35,623 nt of DNA, from NCBI GenBank assembly GCA_016296205.1, contig JAEDJS010000013.1:1-35623 (forward strand), written 5' to 3'. This document shows positions 1 to 7,915 of the stretch, one piece after another. The position numbers were made by a program, and so were the translations under genes. Under the pieces are notes generated by a model, which saw only the letters and a program-made list of their open reading frames with translations, did no database searches and had not been told where the DNA came from. Source of the DNA: Treponema sp. (GTDB taxonomy: Bacteria > Spirochaetota > Spirochaetia > Treponematales > Treponemataceae). Position 1 is the stretch's first letter, and every line of letters begins with the position of its first letter.

Positions 1-917
1 TTATCTGGAACAGGATGAGTAACGTCATCACCAGGCATTGTTGTAACAGCAAGAATTGTTACTGAACCACTGTCTGCAAAGTCAACAGCCTTTTCGTAAC
101 GTGCTGCAAGCTGAGAATACAAATCTCCTGGGTAACCACGGTTTGATGGAACCTGTTCCTGGGTAATTGCAATTTCCTTCATACTGTCTGCAAAGTTTGT
201 CATATCTGTAAGAAGAACAAGAACATCTTTTCCCTGAATTGCAAACTGTTCTGCAACAGCAAGTGACAAATCAGGAATTTTAATACATTCTACAGTCGGG
301 TCACTGGCAGTATGAACAAACATAACAGTTTTAGAAAGAGCTCCACCTTCTTCCAATGTATTCTTAAAGTAAAGGTAGTCATCATATTTAAGACCCATAC
401 CACCAAGAACAATTACGTCAACTTCTGCCTGCATTGCAATACGTGCAAGAAGTTCATTGTAAGGTTCACCGGAAATTGAGAAAATAGGAAGCTTCTGGCT
501 AACAACCAATGTATTGAACATATCAATCATTGGAATACCTGTACGAATCATTCTGTTGGCAAGAATACGTTTTGAAGGGTTAACTGACGGGCCACCGATT
601 TCTACAAGATTATCTGCAAGACTTGGACCTTTGTCCCGAGGTTCTGCAGAACCGTTAAAAATGCGGCCAAGAAGATTTTCGCTAAAGGAAACCTGCATTT
701 CATGGCCCAGAAATCTAATCTGATCACCAGTTGAAACACCACGTCCACCGGCAAAAACCTGAAGGCTTACAAGGTCACCGTCAATTTTATTTACTTCAGC
801 AAGGGACTTTCCGAATCTTGTTGTAATTTCTGCAAGCTCGTTGAGTTTTACACCCTTTGCTTTTACTGTAATAACGCTACCGTTAATACTTTCAATTCTT
901 GAATATACTTTGTTCAT
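1..917 (-). CDS. ntpB: V/A-type ATP synthase subunit B, 3' end beyond the window
   Basis: Non-catalytic nucleotide-binding subunit of the V1 head, which alternates with subunit A in the hexamer of the membrane ion pump. I translated it by hand: the protein begins MNKVYSRIESINGS and is read for 305 residues before the left edge, against about 430-440 usual for the family, so roughly the last 130 residues are missing. Recognisable segments are the beta-barrel start, a GNSAEPRD-like region (FNGSAEPRDKGP), the degenerate P-loop region SGEPYNELLARIA typical of B subunits, and LLTDMTNFADSMKEIA. The ATG shares its A with the TAA stop of ntpA (TAATG), which implies translational coupling in the E/DUF2764/A/B operon. 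No anomaly is seen in the visible part. Confidence 0.95.
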   Translation of the reverse strand, partial: MNKVYSRIESINGSVITVKAKGVKLNELAEITTRFGKSLAEVNKIDGDLVSLQVFAGGRGVSTGDQIRFLGHEMQVSFSENLLGRIFNGSAEPRDKGPSLADNLVEIGGPSVNPSKRILANRMIRTGIPMIDMFNTLVVSQKLPIFSISGEPYNELLARIAMQAEVDVIVLGGMGLKYDDYLYFKNTLEEGGALSKTVMFVHTASDPTVECIKIPDLSLAVAEQFAIQGKDVLVLLTDMTNFADSMKEIAITQEQVPSNRGYPGDLYSQLAARYEKAVDFADSGSVTILAVTTMPGDDVTHPVPD

Positions 918-2686
918 TATTCACCGTCCTTGAGCAAAGATTTTGCTTCCGGTACAACAGTGCCGTTCTTTTCTGCATAAGTTTTGTCGATTGTTTTTTC
1001 TGCAGCCTTAAATTCTGCACTGTTCCATGGCTTATAGTTCCAGTCAATAAAGTTCTGTCTGAGAGTGTTAAAGAATACACGGGCGTCGTTTTTATCCTGT
1101 ACCTGGTATTCTGATCCCATAATTGTAAGAAGTTTTCTGAATACATATCTTTGACGTTCAACATCACAGGCTGCATCAACATCATCAAATGAGTTCTGCT
1201 GCATGTAAACGGCATCCATAAATTCACTTTTGAGATAGTAGATAAAGTCTTCGAGAGATGTACCTTCTTCACCAACAACTTTCATCATTGAGTTAACTTC
1301 TGTACCACGGTTAAAGATTCCCTTAACGTATTTTACACTGGCAGGATTAATAACTGGTTTATACTTTGACCATGATTCGATTGGGTCAATTGCAGGATAA
1401 CGGCGTGCATCAGAACGTTCGCGGCTAAGACCATGGAATGCACCAACAACTTTAAGAGTTGCCTGTGTAACTGGTTCTTCAAAGTTACCACCGGCTGGAC
1501 TAACTGTACCGCCAATCGTAACAGAGCCGATATTTCCGTCACGGAGTTTTACAATACCTGCTCTTTCGTAGAAGCTGGCAATTGTGCTTTCAAGGTATGC
1601 AGGGAATGCTTCTTCTCCAGGAATTTCTTCAAGACGGCCAGACATTTCACGCATTGCTTGTGCCCAACGGCTTGTAGAGTCTGCAAGAAGAAGAACATTA
1701 AGACCCATCTGGCGGTAATATTCAGCAAGTGTAACACCTGTATAACAAGAAGCTTCTCGGGAAGCAACTGGCATAGAAGATGTGTTACAGATGATGATTG
1801 TTCTTTCCATAAGGGATTTACCTGTACGTGGGTCCGTAAGTTCCGGGAATTCTGTAAGAGTTTCTACAACTTCACCGGCACGTTCACCACAAGCTGCAAT
1901 AATTACGATATCAACATCTGCGTTACGGCTTGTGGTGTGCTGCAAAACAGTTTTACCTGCACCAAAAGGTCCTGGAATACAGTAAGTTCCACCTTTAGCA
2001 ACCGGATAGAATGTATCGATAAGGCGGACTTTTGTAACCATTGTTTCTTCCGGCTTCAATCTTTCTGCATAGCAGTCAACTGCACGTTTTACCGGCCATT
2101 TAAAGCTCATCATAACATCATGGCTTTTTCCTTTTTCGTCTACAAGAACTGCCATTTTGTCATGAATTTTATAGCTGCCGGCTTTTGCGATGCTTTTAAC
2201 TGTATATTCACCAAGGAATCCAAATGGCACAAGAATCTTGTGAGTAAAAGGTCCTTCCGGAACAGTACCAATTGCATCACCTGCAAAAACTTTGTCACCG
2301 GGTTTTGCTGTTGGAGTAAAATCCCATTTCTTTTCTTCATTCAACGGGCTAAGATAAACACCACGTTCAAGGAAGTAACCCGATACTTCTGCAAGATTAG
2401 GAAGAGGATTCTGCAAACCATCATAAACCTGACCTAAAAGACCAGGACCAACTTCTACACTTAAAAGATCACTGGTAAATTCTACTGTACAATCTGTAGA
2501 AATACCTTTTGTCATTTCATAAATCTGCATCTGGCAAGTATTTCCGCGAATACGGATAACTTCGCCCTTAAGCTTTGTACCGGCTACATTAACGTAACCT
2601 ACTTCATTCAAAGAAACATTTCCGTCGAATTCAACAGAAACCATGTTTCCGTTAACGGCAACAACTTTGCCTTTTGTATCTGTCAT
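917..2686 (-). CDS. ntpA: V/A-type ATP synthase catalytic subunit A
   Basis: Catalytic subunit of the V1 sector, which couples ATP turnover to H+ or Na+ movement through the membrane ring. It has 589 residues, the normal family length. An N-terminal beta-barrel (about 1-70) is followed by the bulge region specific to A subunits (about 110-190). The Walker A loop GPFGAGKTV lies at 239-247, and the Walker B region LLLADSTSRWAQAMRE starts near 332. The C-terminal helical domain follows. The ATG overlaps the DUF2764 stop as ATGA and is preceded by GGGAG. In spirochaetes the V-type enzyme replaces the F-type; whether it makes or hydrolyses ATP cannot be told from sequence. Confidence 0.97.
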   Translation of the reverse strand: MTDTKGKVVAVNGNMVSVEFDGNVSLNEVGYVNVAGTKLKGEVIRIRGNTCQMQIYEMTKGISTDCTVEFTSDLLSVEVGPGLLGQVYDGLQNPLPNLAEVSGYFLERGVYLSPLNEEKKWDFTPTAKPGDKVFAGDAIGTVPEGPFTHKILVPFGFLGEYTVKSIAKAGSYKIHDKMAVLVDEKGKSHDVMMSFKWPVKRAVDCYAERLKPEETMVTKVRLIDTFYPVAKGGTYCIPGPFGAGKTVLQHTTSRNADVDIVIIAACGERAGEVVETLTEFPELTDPRTGKSLMERTIIICNTSSMPVASREASCYTGVTLAEYYRQMGLNVLLLADSTSRWAQAMREMSGRLEEIPGEEAFPAYLESTIASFYERAGIVKLRDGNIGSVTIGGTVSPAGGNFEEPVTQATLKVVGAFHGLSRERSDARRYPAIDPIESWSKYKPVINPASVKYVKGIFNRGTEVNSMMKVVGEEGTSLEDFIYYLKSEFMDAVYMQQNSFDDVDAACDVERQRYVFRKLLTIMGSEYQVQDKNDARVFFNTLRQNFIDWNYKPWNSAEFKAAEKTIDKTYAEKNGTVVPEAKSLLKDGE

Positions 2687-3228
2687 TTTGAACTCCCAAG
2701 AATTTCGTCATATAATTTATGGTAAGAAGATGTACCTTCTTCCTTGTTGAATTTTCTCATTCTTTCTGCAAGCATAAGATGAAGCCCATAACTGTAAACT
2801 GCATCTTCCGAAAACATATCTAAGGGAGTAATTTTATCTAAAACCCCAAGTCTGTATTCGTTAAGAAACTGTTCTGCACTAAGAGGACTATCCATACCTG
2901 TAGCAGTTCTTGCGGCCTGTACAACTTCACCATCAGAAGTGATTGGAATATCCTTGACTTCTTTTCTCATTTTAAGGGCGCGAACCTGAGCAAGTGCAAA
3001 ACGTAAATTTCTTTCTTTTGAATACCAGGTATCAAGAAATGATGAACCTGTGGAACAAGCTTCCTTTGGAGGTTCAAGAGAAAGATTTTTTACAGTTTCC
3101 AATGACTTGCCTTTCATAAAACGACTGCAAAGTTCAATGAAATATTCTGTTGTAATAGGCAGCTTTCCGCCTTCTGCTGTTTGAGAAAAACTTGGTAACT
3201 GTGCCACTAAGTAATACAGATTAGCCAC
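2683..3228 (-). CDS. DUF2764-family protein of the V-ATPase operon
   Basis: A 181-residue cytoplasmic protein with no signal peptide or membrane segment. The start MANLYYLVAQLPSF resembles DUF2764 proteins, which sit between subunits E and A in V-ATPase operons of spirochaetes and some Bacteroidetes; T. pallidum has the same arrangement. Its role is not established. A function as an accessory or stalk component, perhaps standing in for a C/F/G-type subunit, is inference from its fixed position. The start codon is GTG, its first G being the last base of the ntpE TAG stop. The gene overlaps ntpA by four bases, so its translation is coupled on both sides. The C-terminal half is rich in charged residues and probably helical. 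Confidence 0.8.
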   Translation of the reverse strand: MANLYYLVAQLPSFSQTAEGGKLPITTEYFIELCSRFMKGKSLETVKNLSLEPPKEACSTGSSFLDTWYSKERNLRFALAQVRALKMRKEVKDIPITSDGEVVQAARTATGMDSPLSAEQFLNEYRLGVLDKITPLDMFSEDAVYSYGLHLMLAERMRKFNKEEGTSSYHKLYDEILGSSK

Positions 3229-3965
3229 TATTTTTTTCCTTTTGCAGTTGATTTTGCTGCAGCTTTTTTAGCAGGAGCTTTCTTTGCTGTTTCTGTTTTT
3301 GAAGCAGCAGATTTTTTTGCAGGAGTTTTTTCTTCTGCTTCTGATTCTGCAACACCGGCTGCGGCTTTTTTCATAATTTCTGCAGTCTTTGGATTAAGAT
3401 ATGCACTAAACAAAGAAGCAACTTCGTCAGCACTAAAATCATAGAAAGCAGAACCGTCTTTTGCACCAATTCTAAAACCTGCATTCAATGATGCATCGGC
3501 CTTAAGTTCAAGCCCTTTTGAAATCTGACTTTTAAGAGAAGTTTTAAATGTACTTTCCAAAGCCTTTAAATCTTTGGCAGAAAGAAGAACCCTTAAATCT
3601 GAAGCATCTGTATTTGCTGCCCAAGCTTTTACTGTTTCTGGAATAAGTTTTTTAAGAAGGTCCTTGTTGTATGCCTTTTCTGTTTCTTTCTGAACAAGTC
3701 CCGAAAGTTCTTTAAGAATACTTTCACGGAAAGAAATAATAAGGTTTCTTCCAGACTGTGCAATAGCATCTTCACTGGCCTTTTCCATTCTTGAAGTTTC
3801 AACTTTTGCATTCTTAAGAATTGCATCAGCTTTTTCTTCTGCCTCTTTAACAATAGCTGCTGCCTTTTCTTCTGCTGCAGAAATAATTTTCTGAGCTTCT
3901 TTATCGGCACCGGCAATTCCGTCTTTTTTGATTTTGTCAATCAATTCCTGTAACTGGACGTCCAT
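3228..3965 (-). CDS. ntpE: V/A-type ATP synthase subunit E with Lys/Ala-rich tail
   Basis: Peripheral-stalk subunit E, which holds the V1 head stationary against the membrane sector. It has 245 residues, whereas the family is usually about 190-210. Residues 1-75 form an alanine/glutamate/lysine-rich coiled coil (KIISAAEEKAAAIVKEAEEK), and 90-200 form the globular part. The surplus is a C-terminal tail from about residue 209, made of Lys, Ala, Pro and Ser with KKAPAKKAAAK-like steps similar to histone H1 or HU tails. The ATG is preceded by GAGTGAGG and is the first gene of the operon. The subunit assignment rests on the coiled-coil start and operon position. Confidence 0.88.
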   Translation of the reverse strand: MDVQLQELIDKIKKDGIAGADKEAQKIISAAEEKAAAIVKEAEEKADAILKNAKVETSRMEKASEDAIAQSGRNLIISFRESILKELSGLVQKETEKAYNKDLLKKLIPETVKAWAANTDASDLRVLLSAKDLKALESTFKTSLKSQISKGLELKADASLNAGFRIGAKDGSAFYDFSADEVASLFSAYLNPKTAEIMKKAAAGVAESEAEEKTPAKKSAASKTETAKKAPAKKAAAKSTAKGKK

Positions 3966-4133
3966 TATAACCTCACTCTATATAATATAACAAAATTTTA
4001 TATAAAATTTAATAAATATATTATACATCGATTTTTTCAAAAAATCACTAAAAAATGCAAAAAAATTCAATAAATTTTCTTTATATTTTCTTAATAAAAA
4101 ATGAGAAAGATTTTAAAATAAGAGTAAAATTAA
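3966..4133. promoter_or_regulatory. AT-rich spacer with probable ntp operon promoter
   Basis: This 168-base non-coding spacer lies between the end of the flagellar cluster and ntpE, both on the minus strand. A perfect TATAAT on the minus strand at 4020-4025 could be the -10 box of the ntp operon, giving a leader of about 45-50 bases, but no good -35 box sits 17 bases upstream. A second AT-rich block (TATATT) lies at 3984-3989. I found no convincing GC-rich terminator for the flagellar transcript, so read-through into ntpE is possible. Confidence 0.4.
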
Positions 4134-4772
4134 TTATTTAACGAATTCAAGAGCAAGAGCAACTTCCTGGGCAGATAAAGAAAGCATTGAAGCAATTTCT
4201 TCTTTTTCCATGCCTTTTTTATAAAGATCATATATCTGCTCATTAAGTGATTTTACCGGTTCTATCATTTTATCTGCCATATAAACTTTAGGAACAAAAA
4301 CCGGAATTTTTACTCCTTTTACTTCATCTTGATTTTCATCTACAACATGCATATTGGGTTCAGAGCTGAGAATATCACTTATAACCACATTTGATGACGA
4401 ATTTGATTCATATTTTGAAGTTATAGTAGTTTTTTTACTTTTGTTTTTAGATTTTGATGAAGGATTTTTTTCTGCACCGTTTGTAAACTGGTTAAGCATA
4501 ATGAGCTTGGATTCTTCTGCCCTGATATAATCAACTTTACGGTCAATTTCTGCAATAAGTTTTTTTAATTCCTGCTGCTTTGATTCAAAAACATTTACAT
4601 CCCGCTGAGTTACTGCATTAAGAGATTTTTTTATCTGTTCAACTTCCATTGCATAAATTTTAAGTTCGTTATCCTTATTGAAAAGCTTTTTAAATCTGAA
4701 CATAAGAATAATCCACATAACAATATTAAAAAAACAAACACAAGAGATAAAAATTCCCACACCCATACTCAT
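4134..4772 (-). CDS. Membrane-anchored coiled-coil protein with SwrB-like C-terminal motif
   Basis: A 212-residue protein of unproven function. One N-terminal membrane helix (about 5-28, GIFISCVCFFNIVMWIILMF) is followed by a charged coiled coil (about 35-95), a Ser/Lys-rich linker, and a short C-terminal helical module (about 178-212, IYDLYKKGMEKEEIASMLSL) that looks like a small helix-turn-helix. The same layout, ending in a YxxGxxxxEIAxxL-type motif, is seen in Bacillus SwrB/DUF6115 proteins encoded at the end of the fla/che operon next to sigD, where SwrB promotes flagellar export. Here the gene is likewise the last of the fliA group. The link is by eye from architecture and position only. 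The start is preceded by GGGA. Confidence 0.6.
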   Translation of the reverse strand: MSMGVGIFISCVCFFNIVMWIILMFRFKKLFNKDNELKIYAMEVEQIKKSLNAVTQRDVNVFESKQQELKKLIAEIDRKVDYIRAEESKLIMLNQFTNGAEKNPSSKSKNKSKKTTITSKYESNSSSNVVISDILSSEPNMHVVDENQDEVKGVKIPVFVPKVYMADKMIEPVKSLNEQIYDLYKKGMEKEEIASMLSLSAQEVALALEFVK

Positions 4773-4805
4773 AATAATTTCCCGTTTTTTAATTTGTTCC
4801 AGAAT

Positions 4806-5147
4806 TTATCTGGTGATATCAATATGCTTTCCTAAAAGAGGATCTGTTATAACATTAACTCTTTTTTGATTCTGTTCATCATCCGGCTTTTGATTTTGTT
4901 GTTTTGTCTGGCCGGAATTTGAATCATATCCAGTTGAATTATTACCATCTTCCCGGAGTTTTGCAGTTTCTGATTGATTCTGATCAATTTTACCAATTGC
5001 TTTAGCCTGCTGGGTATTCTCCTGAATTTTTGAAATTTCCTGCATATTCTGTGCAAGCTTTAAATTACTGTCCTGAGAAGCATTATATTTGCCTACTTTA
5101 TCCATCTGTGTGTAGATGGTGCTCATATCAACGGGTTGAAGTGACAT
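4806..5147 (-). CDS. Small Gln/Asn-rich protein, unknown function
   Basis: I do not recognise a function. The protein of about 113 residues is soluble, very polar and rich in Gln, Asn, Asp and Lys, with no signal peptide or membrane segment. Conserved-looking ends (MSLQPVDMSTIYTQMDKVGK at the start, DPLLGKHIDITR at the finish) flank a low-complexity middle. I chose the ATG at 5147 because GGAG sits seven bases upstream; this makes the gene overlap the FapA gene by 20 bases. An ATG at 5126, just after the FapA stop, is the alternative, and a longer frame from 5186 has no ribosome site. Position between the FapA and SwrB-like genes suggests a motility-linked role, by inference only. Confidence 0.65.
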   Translation of the reverse strand: MSLQPVDMSTIYTQMDKVGKYNASQDSNLKLAQNMQEISKIQENTQQAKAIGKIDQNQSETAKLREDGNNSTGYDSNSGQTKQQNQKPDDEQNQKRVNVITDPLLGKHIDITR

Positions 5148-7101
5148 CTGGTTTCTCCGCTTGCTCTGCCGGAACTGTAGGGTCATATTTTCCGGCCCTT
5201 ACAAATCCGTTCTCATAATAATATGTTACACACTTTGTATCATTTCGAACATCATTCTTAACATCACGGATGTAAATTTTAACACCACCATAAACTGTTC
5301 CGGAAGCATTAACTTTACCTACAACCCTTAATTCTCGCAAACGTTCCTGAATCAACTCAATTTCTTCAGAAATAGCTTTAGATTCTGATACGATTTCATT
5401 TTTGCGAATATTGAATTTATTAAGCATATCTTCCTTTTCCATGGAAAGTGTACGCCTGAGTTTTTTCTGTTCTTCAAGAGTTTGAATATTTGTATCAATT
5501 TCATCAAGCTCTTTAATCATATTAGTCTGATTTTTCTGCAGTTCATCAAGTCTAGCCTTAGCCTGAGGGTCAAAACCAACTTCGAGAATTGTTTCAACAC
5601 TACCGCCGGCACTACCAATATTTTTTGCAGTAATTTCTTCTGTTGCAAAAAGATGGCCGCCAATTATCTGTGCACGCTTACCAGTTACCAGAATTTTCTT
5701 TTTTGCACTAACCTGGCTATTCATAATATAGTCATTTACAATAACGCTGTCACCAGATTCAACTTTTGTATTCTGAATAAAACGGGCCCATACGCTTTTT
5801 TGACTTCTGATTGTACCTTCATCACGACCTGTAATTCCCCGGGCAACAATAATGTCTCCGTCTGCTTCCAGCTGACAGTTTCCAACGCTTCCGTAAACTT
5901 CAATGTTACCGCTGGCTTTAATATTAAATCCGTCATCAACAGATCCGTGACATATAACAGTTCCAAGAAAGTTGATGTTACCGGTTTTAATATTAACTTC
6001 ATCAAGTTCCATAATAGGTTCAACAGTGATTTTACCGCCCACAAGAAGAACCTGTCCGTTAACTTCCGCAATAATTGTGCGACCGTCAGAATCAAGACGA
6101 ACATTTTTTCCAAGCGGAACAGGAATATCTTTACCGTTTTTAGCTTCAAGAAGTTTTCCAAATAAAGTTTTTCCAACCTTTCCCCGTTCCGGCATCATTT
6201 TAGTAGCAAGAGGTTGTCCAGCAATAACATTCTGAATAAGATTCAGCTCTTTAAAATCAATCTGACCATTTTCTGCTTCTTTTGCCTTTAACTTTGACCT
6301 GTCTGTTTCAAAATTGTAGGCAATATAAGCATCCTTGCCGTCTATTGGAAGAATTGCAGAGGCAACTTCAACTGGAACGTTATAAATTGGATTATCAACA
6401 AGTTCCTGGATTTTATCATCAAGGAATCCGGCAACAACTCCCTGAACCTGCAAAGTACGCTTAATTGAATCAGCATTTACGTCAGAACCACTCATTGAAG
6501 GTGCTGTTAAAGTAACTGTAGCATGCATTTCATCTTTTGAAACTTCACAAGTAACAAGACCATCGCCTGCCGGAATATGTTTATAGGTACCGATTTCTAC
6601 ATACCGACCGTCTGTTCCGTCTTTAATAAGAGAATCGATAATTGCCTCATTGAATGTTTCTGTGTCACTTCTTTTTGCTGCAGAAATAATTTCGTGACGG
6701 TTAACCGGTTTTCCCGATCCCATAGGTTTAACAATTTTAAGACAGATATTCTGACCAAAGTGGCGGATGTAAAAGTATCCGTCTTTGTCCACAATCTGAA
6801 CTTCTTCCCCAAGTTCATCATCTGCAAACATATCATGGCTTTTTGCACGACGCTTTTTCTGGCTGATTTCAGGGTTTTCATAAACTTTAAGTTTCCATGG
6901 CTTTTTCATAAGTCCAAGGATTCCGTTACTACCCTTTTCAAGAACTTCATATTCAAGATTCTGAACTTTTGTTTGCAGCTGAACTGCACCATCGGCCAAA
7001 GCTTCATCCAAAGTATCTGCCTGGATCTCTACAAAAGTGATTTCCTTGTCTAATTTGAGAAGTTTTTCCAACTCTAAACGAATGGCATCAAGAGTAACCA
7101 T
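5128..7101 (-). CDS. FapA/DUF342 family protein with N-terminal Jag_N domain
   Basis: A 657-residue cytoplasmic protein. Residues about 20-76 match the Jag_N type: a strand-helix segment ending in GSNGILGLMKKPWKLKVYE. The FapA (DUF342) core, about 170-500, contains a beta-helix-like run of short hydrophobic strands (VNIKTGNINFLGTVICHGSV, then NIEVYGSVGNCQLEADGDII). A long coiled coil (about 530-600) and a short C-terminal beta part follow. The family is widespread beside flagellar genes and has been linked to polar flagellar assembly in Vibrio; the biochemical role is unknown. Jag_N suggests contact with RNA or a Jag-like partner, by inference. It starts three bases after the fliA stop with no Shine-Dalgarno, so translation is probably coupled. 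Confidence 0.85.
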   Translation of the reverse strand: MVTLDAIRLELEKLLKLDKEITFVEIQADTLDEALADGAVQLQTKVQNLEYEVLEKGSNGILGLMKKPWKLKVYENPEISQKKRRAKSHDMFADDELGEEVQIVDKDGYFYIRHFGQNICLKIVKPMGSGKPVNRHEIISAAKRSDTETFNEAIIDSLIKDGTDGRYVEIGTYKHIPAGDGLVTCEVSKDEMHATVTLTAPSMSGSDVNADSIKRTLQVQGVVAGFLDDKIQELVDNPIYNVPVEVASAILPIDGKDAYIAYNFETDRSKLKAKEAENGQIDFKELNLIQNVIAGQPLATKMMPERGKVGKTLFGKLLEAKNGKDIPVPLGKNVRLDSDGRTIIAEVNGQVLLVGGKITVEPIMELDEVNIKTGNINFLGTVICHGSVDDGFNIKASGNIEVYGSVGNCQLEADGDIIVARGITGRDEGTIRSQKSVWARFIQNTKVESGDSVIVNDYIMNSQVSAKKKILVTGKRAQIIGGHLFATEEITAKNIGSAGGSVETILEVGFDPQAKARLDELQKNQTNMIKELDEIDTNIQTLEEQKKLRRTLSMEKEDMLNKFNIRKNEIVSESKAISEEIELIQERLRELRVVGKVNASGTVYGGVKIYIRDVKNDVRNDTKCVTYYYENGFVRAGKYDPTVPAEQAEKPDVTSTR

Positions 7102-7104
7102 AAA

Positions 7105-7896
7105 TTAAATAATGCCTTTTCTGATATTTGTAAGTTTTGCCCTAAGCCTGAGATTTGCACGTGTATGAAGCTGACTGATTCGGCTTTCACTTACATTAAG
7201 AACCTGACCGATTTCCCTGAAGGTAAGGTCTTCATGATAATACAAAACAATTACCATCTTTTCATTCTGAGGTAATTCATTGATTGCTTCTATAATTACT
7301 TTGCGAATTTCTTCCCGTTCAACAATAACATCCGGATTAAGTGAACTTGGAGCTTCAATTGTGTCTCCAATGGACATGTGATCATTATCATCTCCGGAAT
7401 ACCATACATCATTAAGGGAAAGCACACTTGTTCCGCTTACTTTTATAACAAGACTCTGATATTCTTCTTCTGAAACACCCATTGCCTTTGCAATTTCTGC
7501 ATCGCTGGCACTACGTCCAAGTCTTCCTTCAAGCTCCGCAATTGTGTCTTCAATTTCTCTTGATTTCTGACGAACACTTCTGGGAACCCAGTCAATTTCA
7601 CGCAGTTCATCAAAAATTGCTCCACGAATACGTGTTACAGCATAAGTCTTAAACTTAACATTTTTTTCTGGGTCAAACTTGTTTATGGCGTCAAGAAGAC
7701 CAAATTGCCCGAATCCAACAAGATCATCGAATTCAACACTTACAGGCATACCAGTAGAAACTTTACCTGCAACATATTTAACAAGAGGCATATACTGCTT
7801 AATAAATTTATCTCTTAACTGAGGAGATTTTGTTTTCTTGAATTCCAACCAAAGCTGTTCTTCTGTTTTTTCATCATCTGTCTGTGGTAATGCCAT
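7105..7896 (-). CDS. fliA: RNA polymerase sigma-28 factor for flagellar genes
   Basis: Alternative sigma factor of the FliA/WhiG/SigD type that directs RNA polymerase to late flagellar and chemotaxis promoters. It has 263 residues, near the usual 240-260. Region 2 (about 30-100) includes EFDDLVGFGQFGLLDAINKF and the DNA-melting segment FKTYAVTRIRGAIFDELR. WVPRSVRQKSRE opens region 3, and region 4 (about 205-255) has the helix-turn-helix LTFREIGQVLNVSESRISQL. The start is preceded by AAGG. It follows the 285-residue membrane protein gene and probably shares that gene's sigma-70 promoter, so its synthesis need not depend on the upstream operon. I saw no anti-sigma FlgM gene in the window. Confidence 0.96.
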   Translation of the reverse strand: MALPQTDDEKTEEQLWLEFKKTKSPQLRDKFIKQYMPLVKYVAGKVSTGMPVSVEFDDLVGFGQFGLLDAINKFDPEKNVKFKTYAVTRIRGAIFDELREIDWVPRSVRQKSREIEDTIAELEGRLGRSASDAEIAKAMGVSEEEYQSLVIKVSGTSVLSLNDVWYSGDDNDHMSIGDTIEAPSSLNPDVIVEREEIRKVIIEAINELPQNEKMVIVLYYHEDLTFREIGQVLNVSESRISQLHTRANLRLRAKLTNIRKGII

Positions 7897-7915
7897 AAAT
7901 CTACCTTTTTAAAAA

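Noticed and set aside
1433..2437. A 334-codon open frame on the plus strand, antisense to ntpA
   Set aside because: It is Cys/Phe/Asn-rich with no family features, and it lies fully inside a certain gene whose codon use leaves few stops on the opposite strand.
4030..4046. Inverted repeat GATTTTTT / AAAAAATC as a terminator for the flagellar cluster
   Set aside because: The stem is almost wholly A/T with a one-base loop, which cannot form a stable terminator hairpin.
5482..6165. A 227-codon open frame on the plus strand, antisense to the FapA gene
   Set aside because: Same reason: biased, Asn/Phe/Cys-rich composition, no ribosome site, and the minus-strand gene is well supported.
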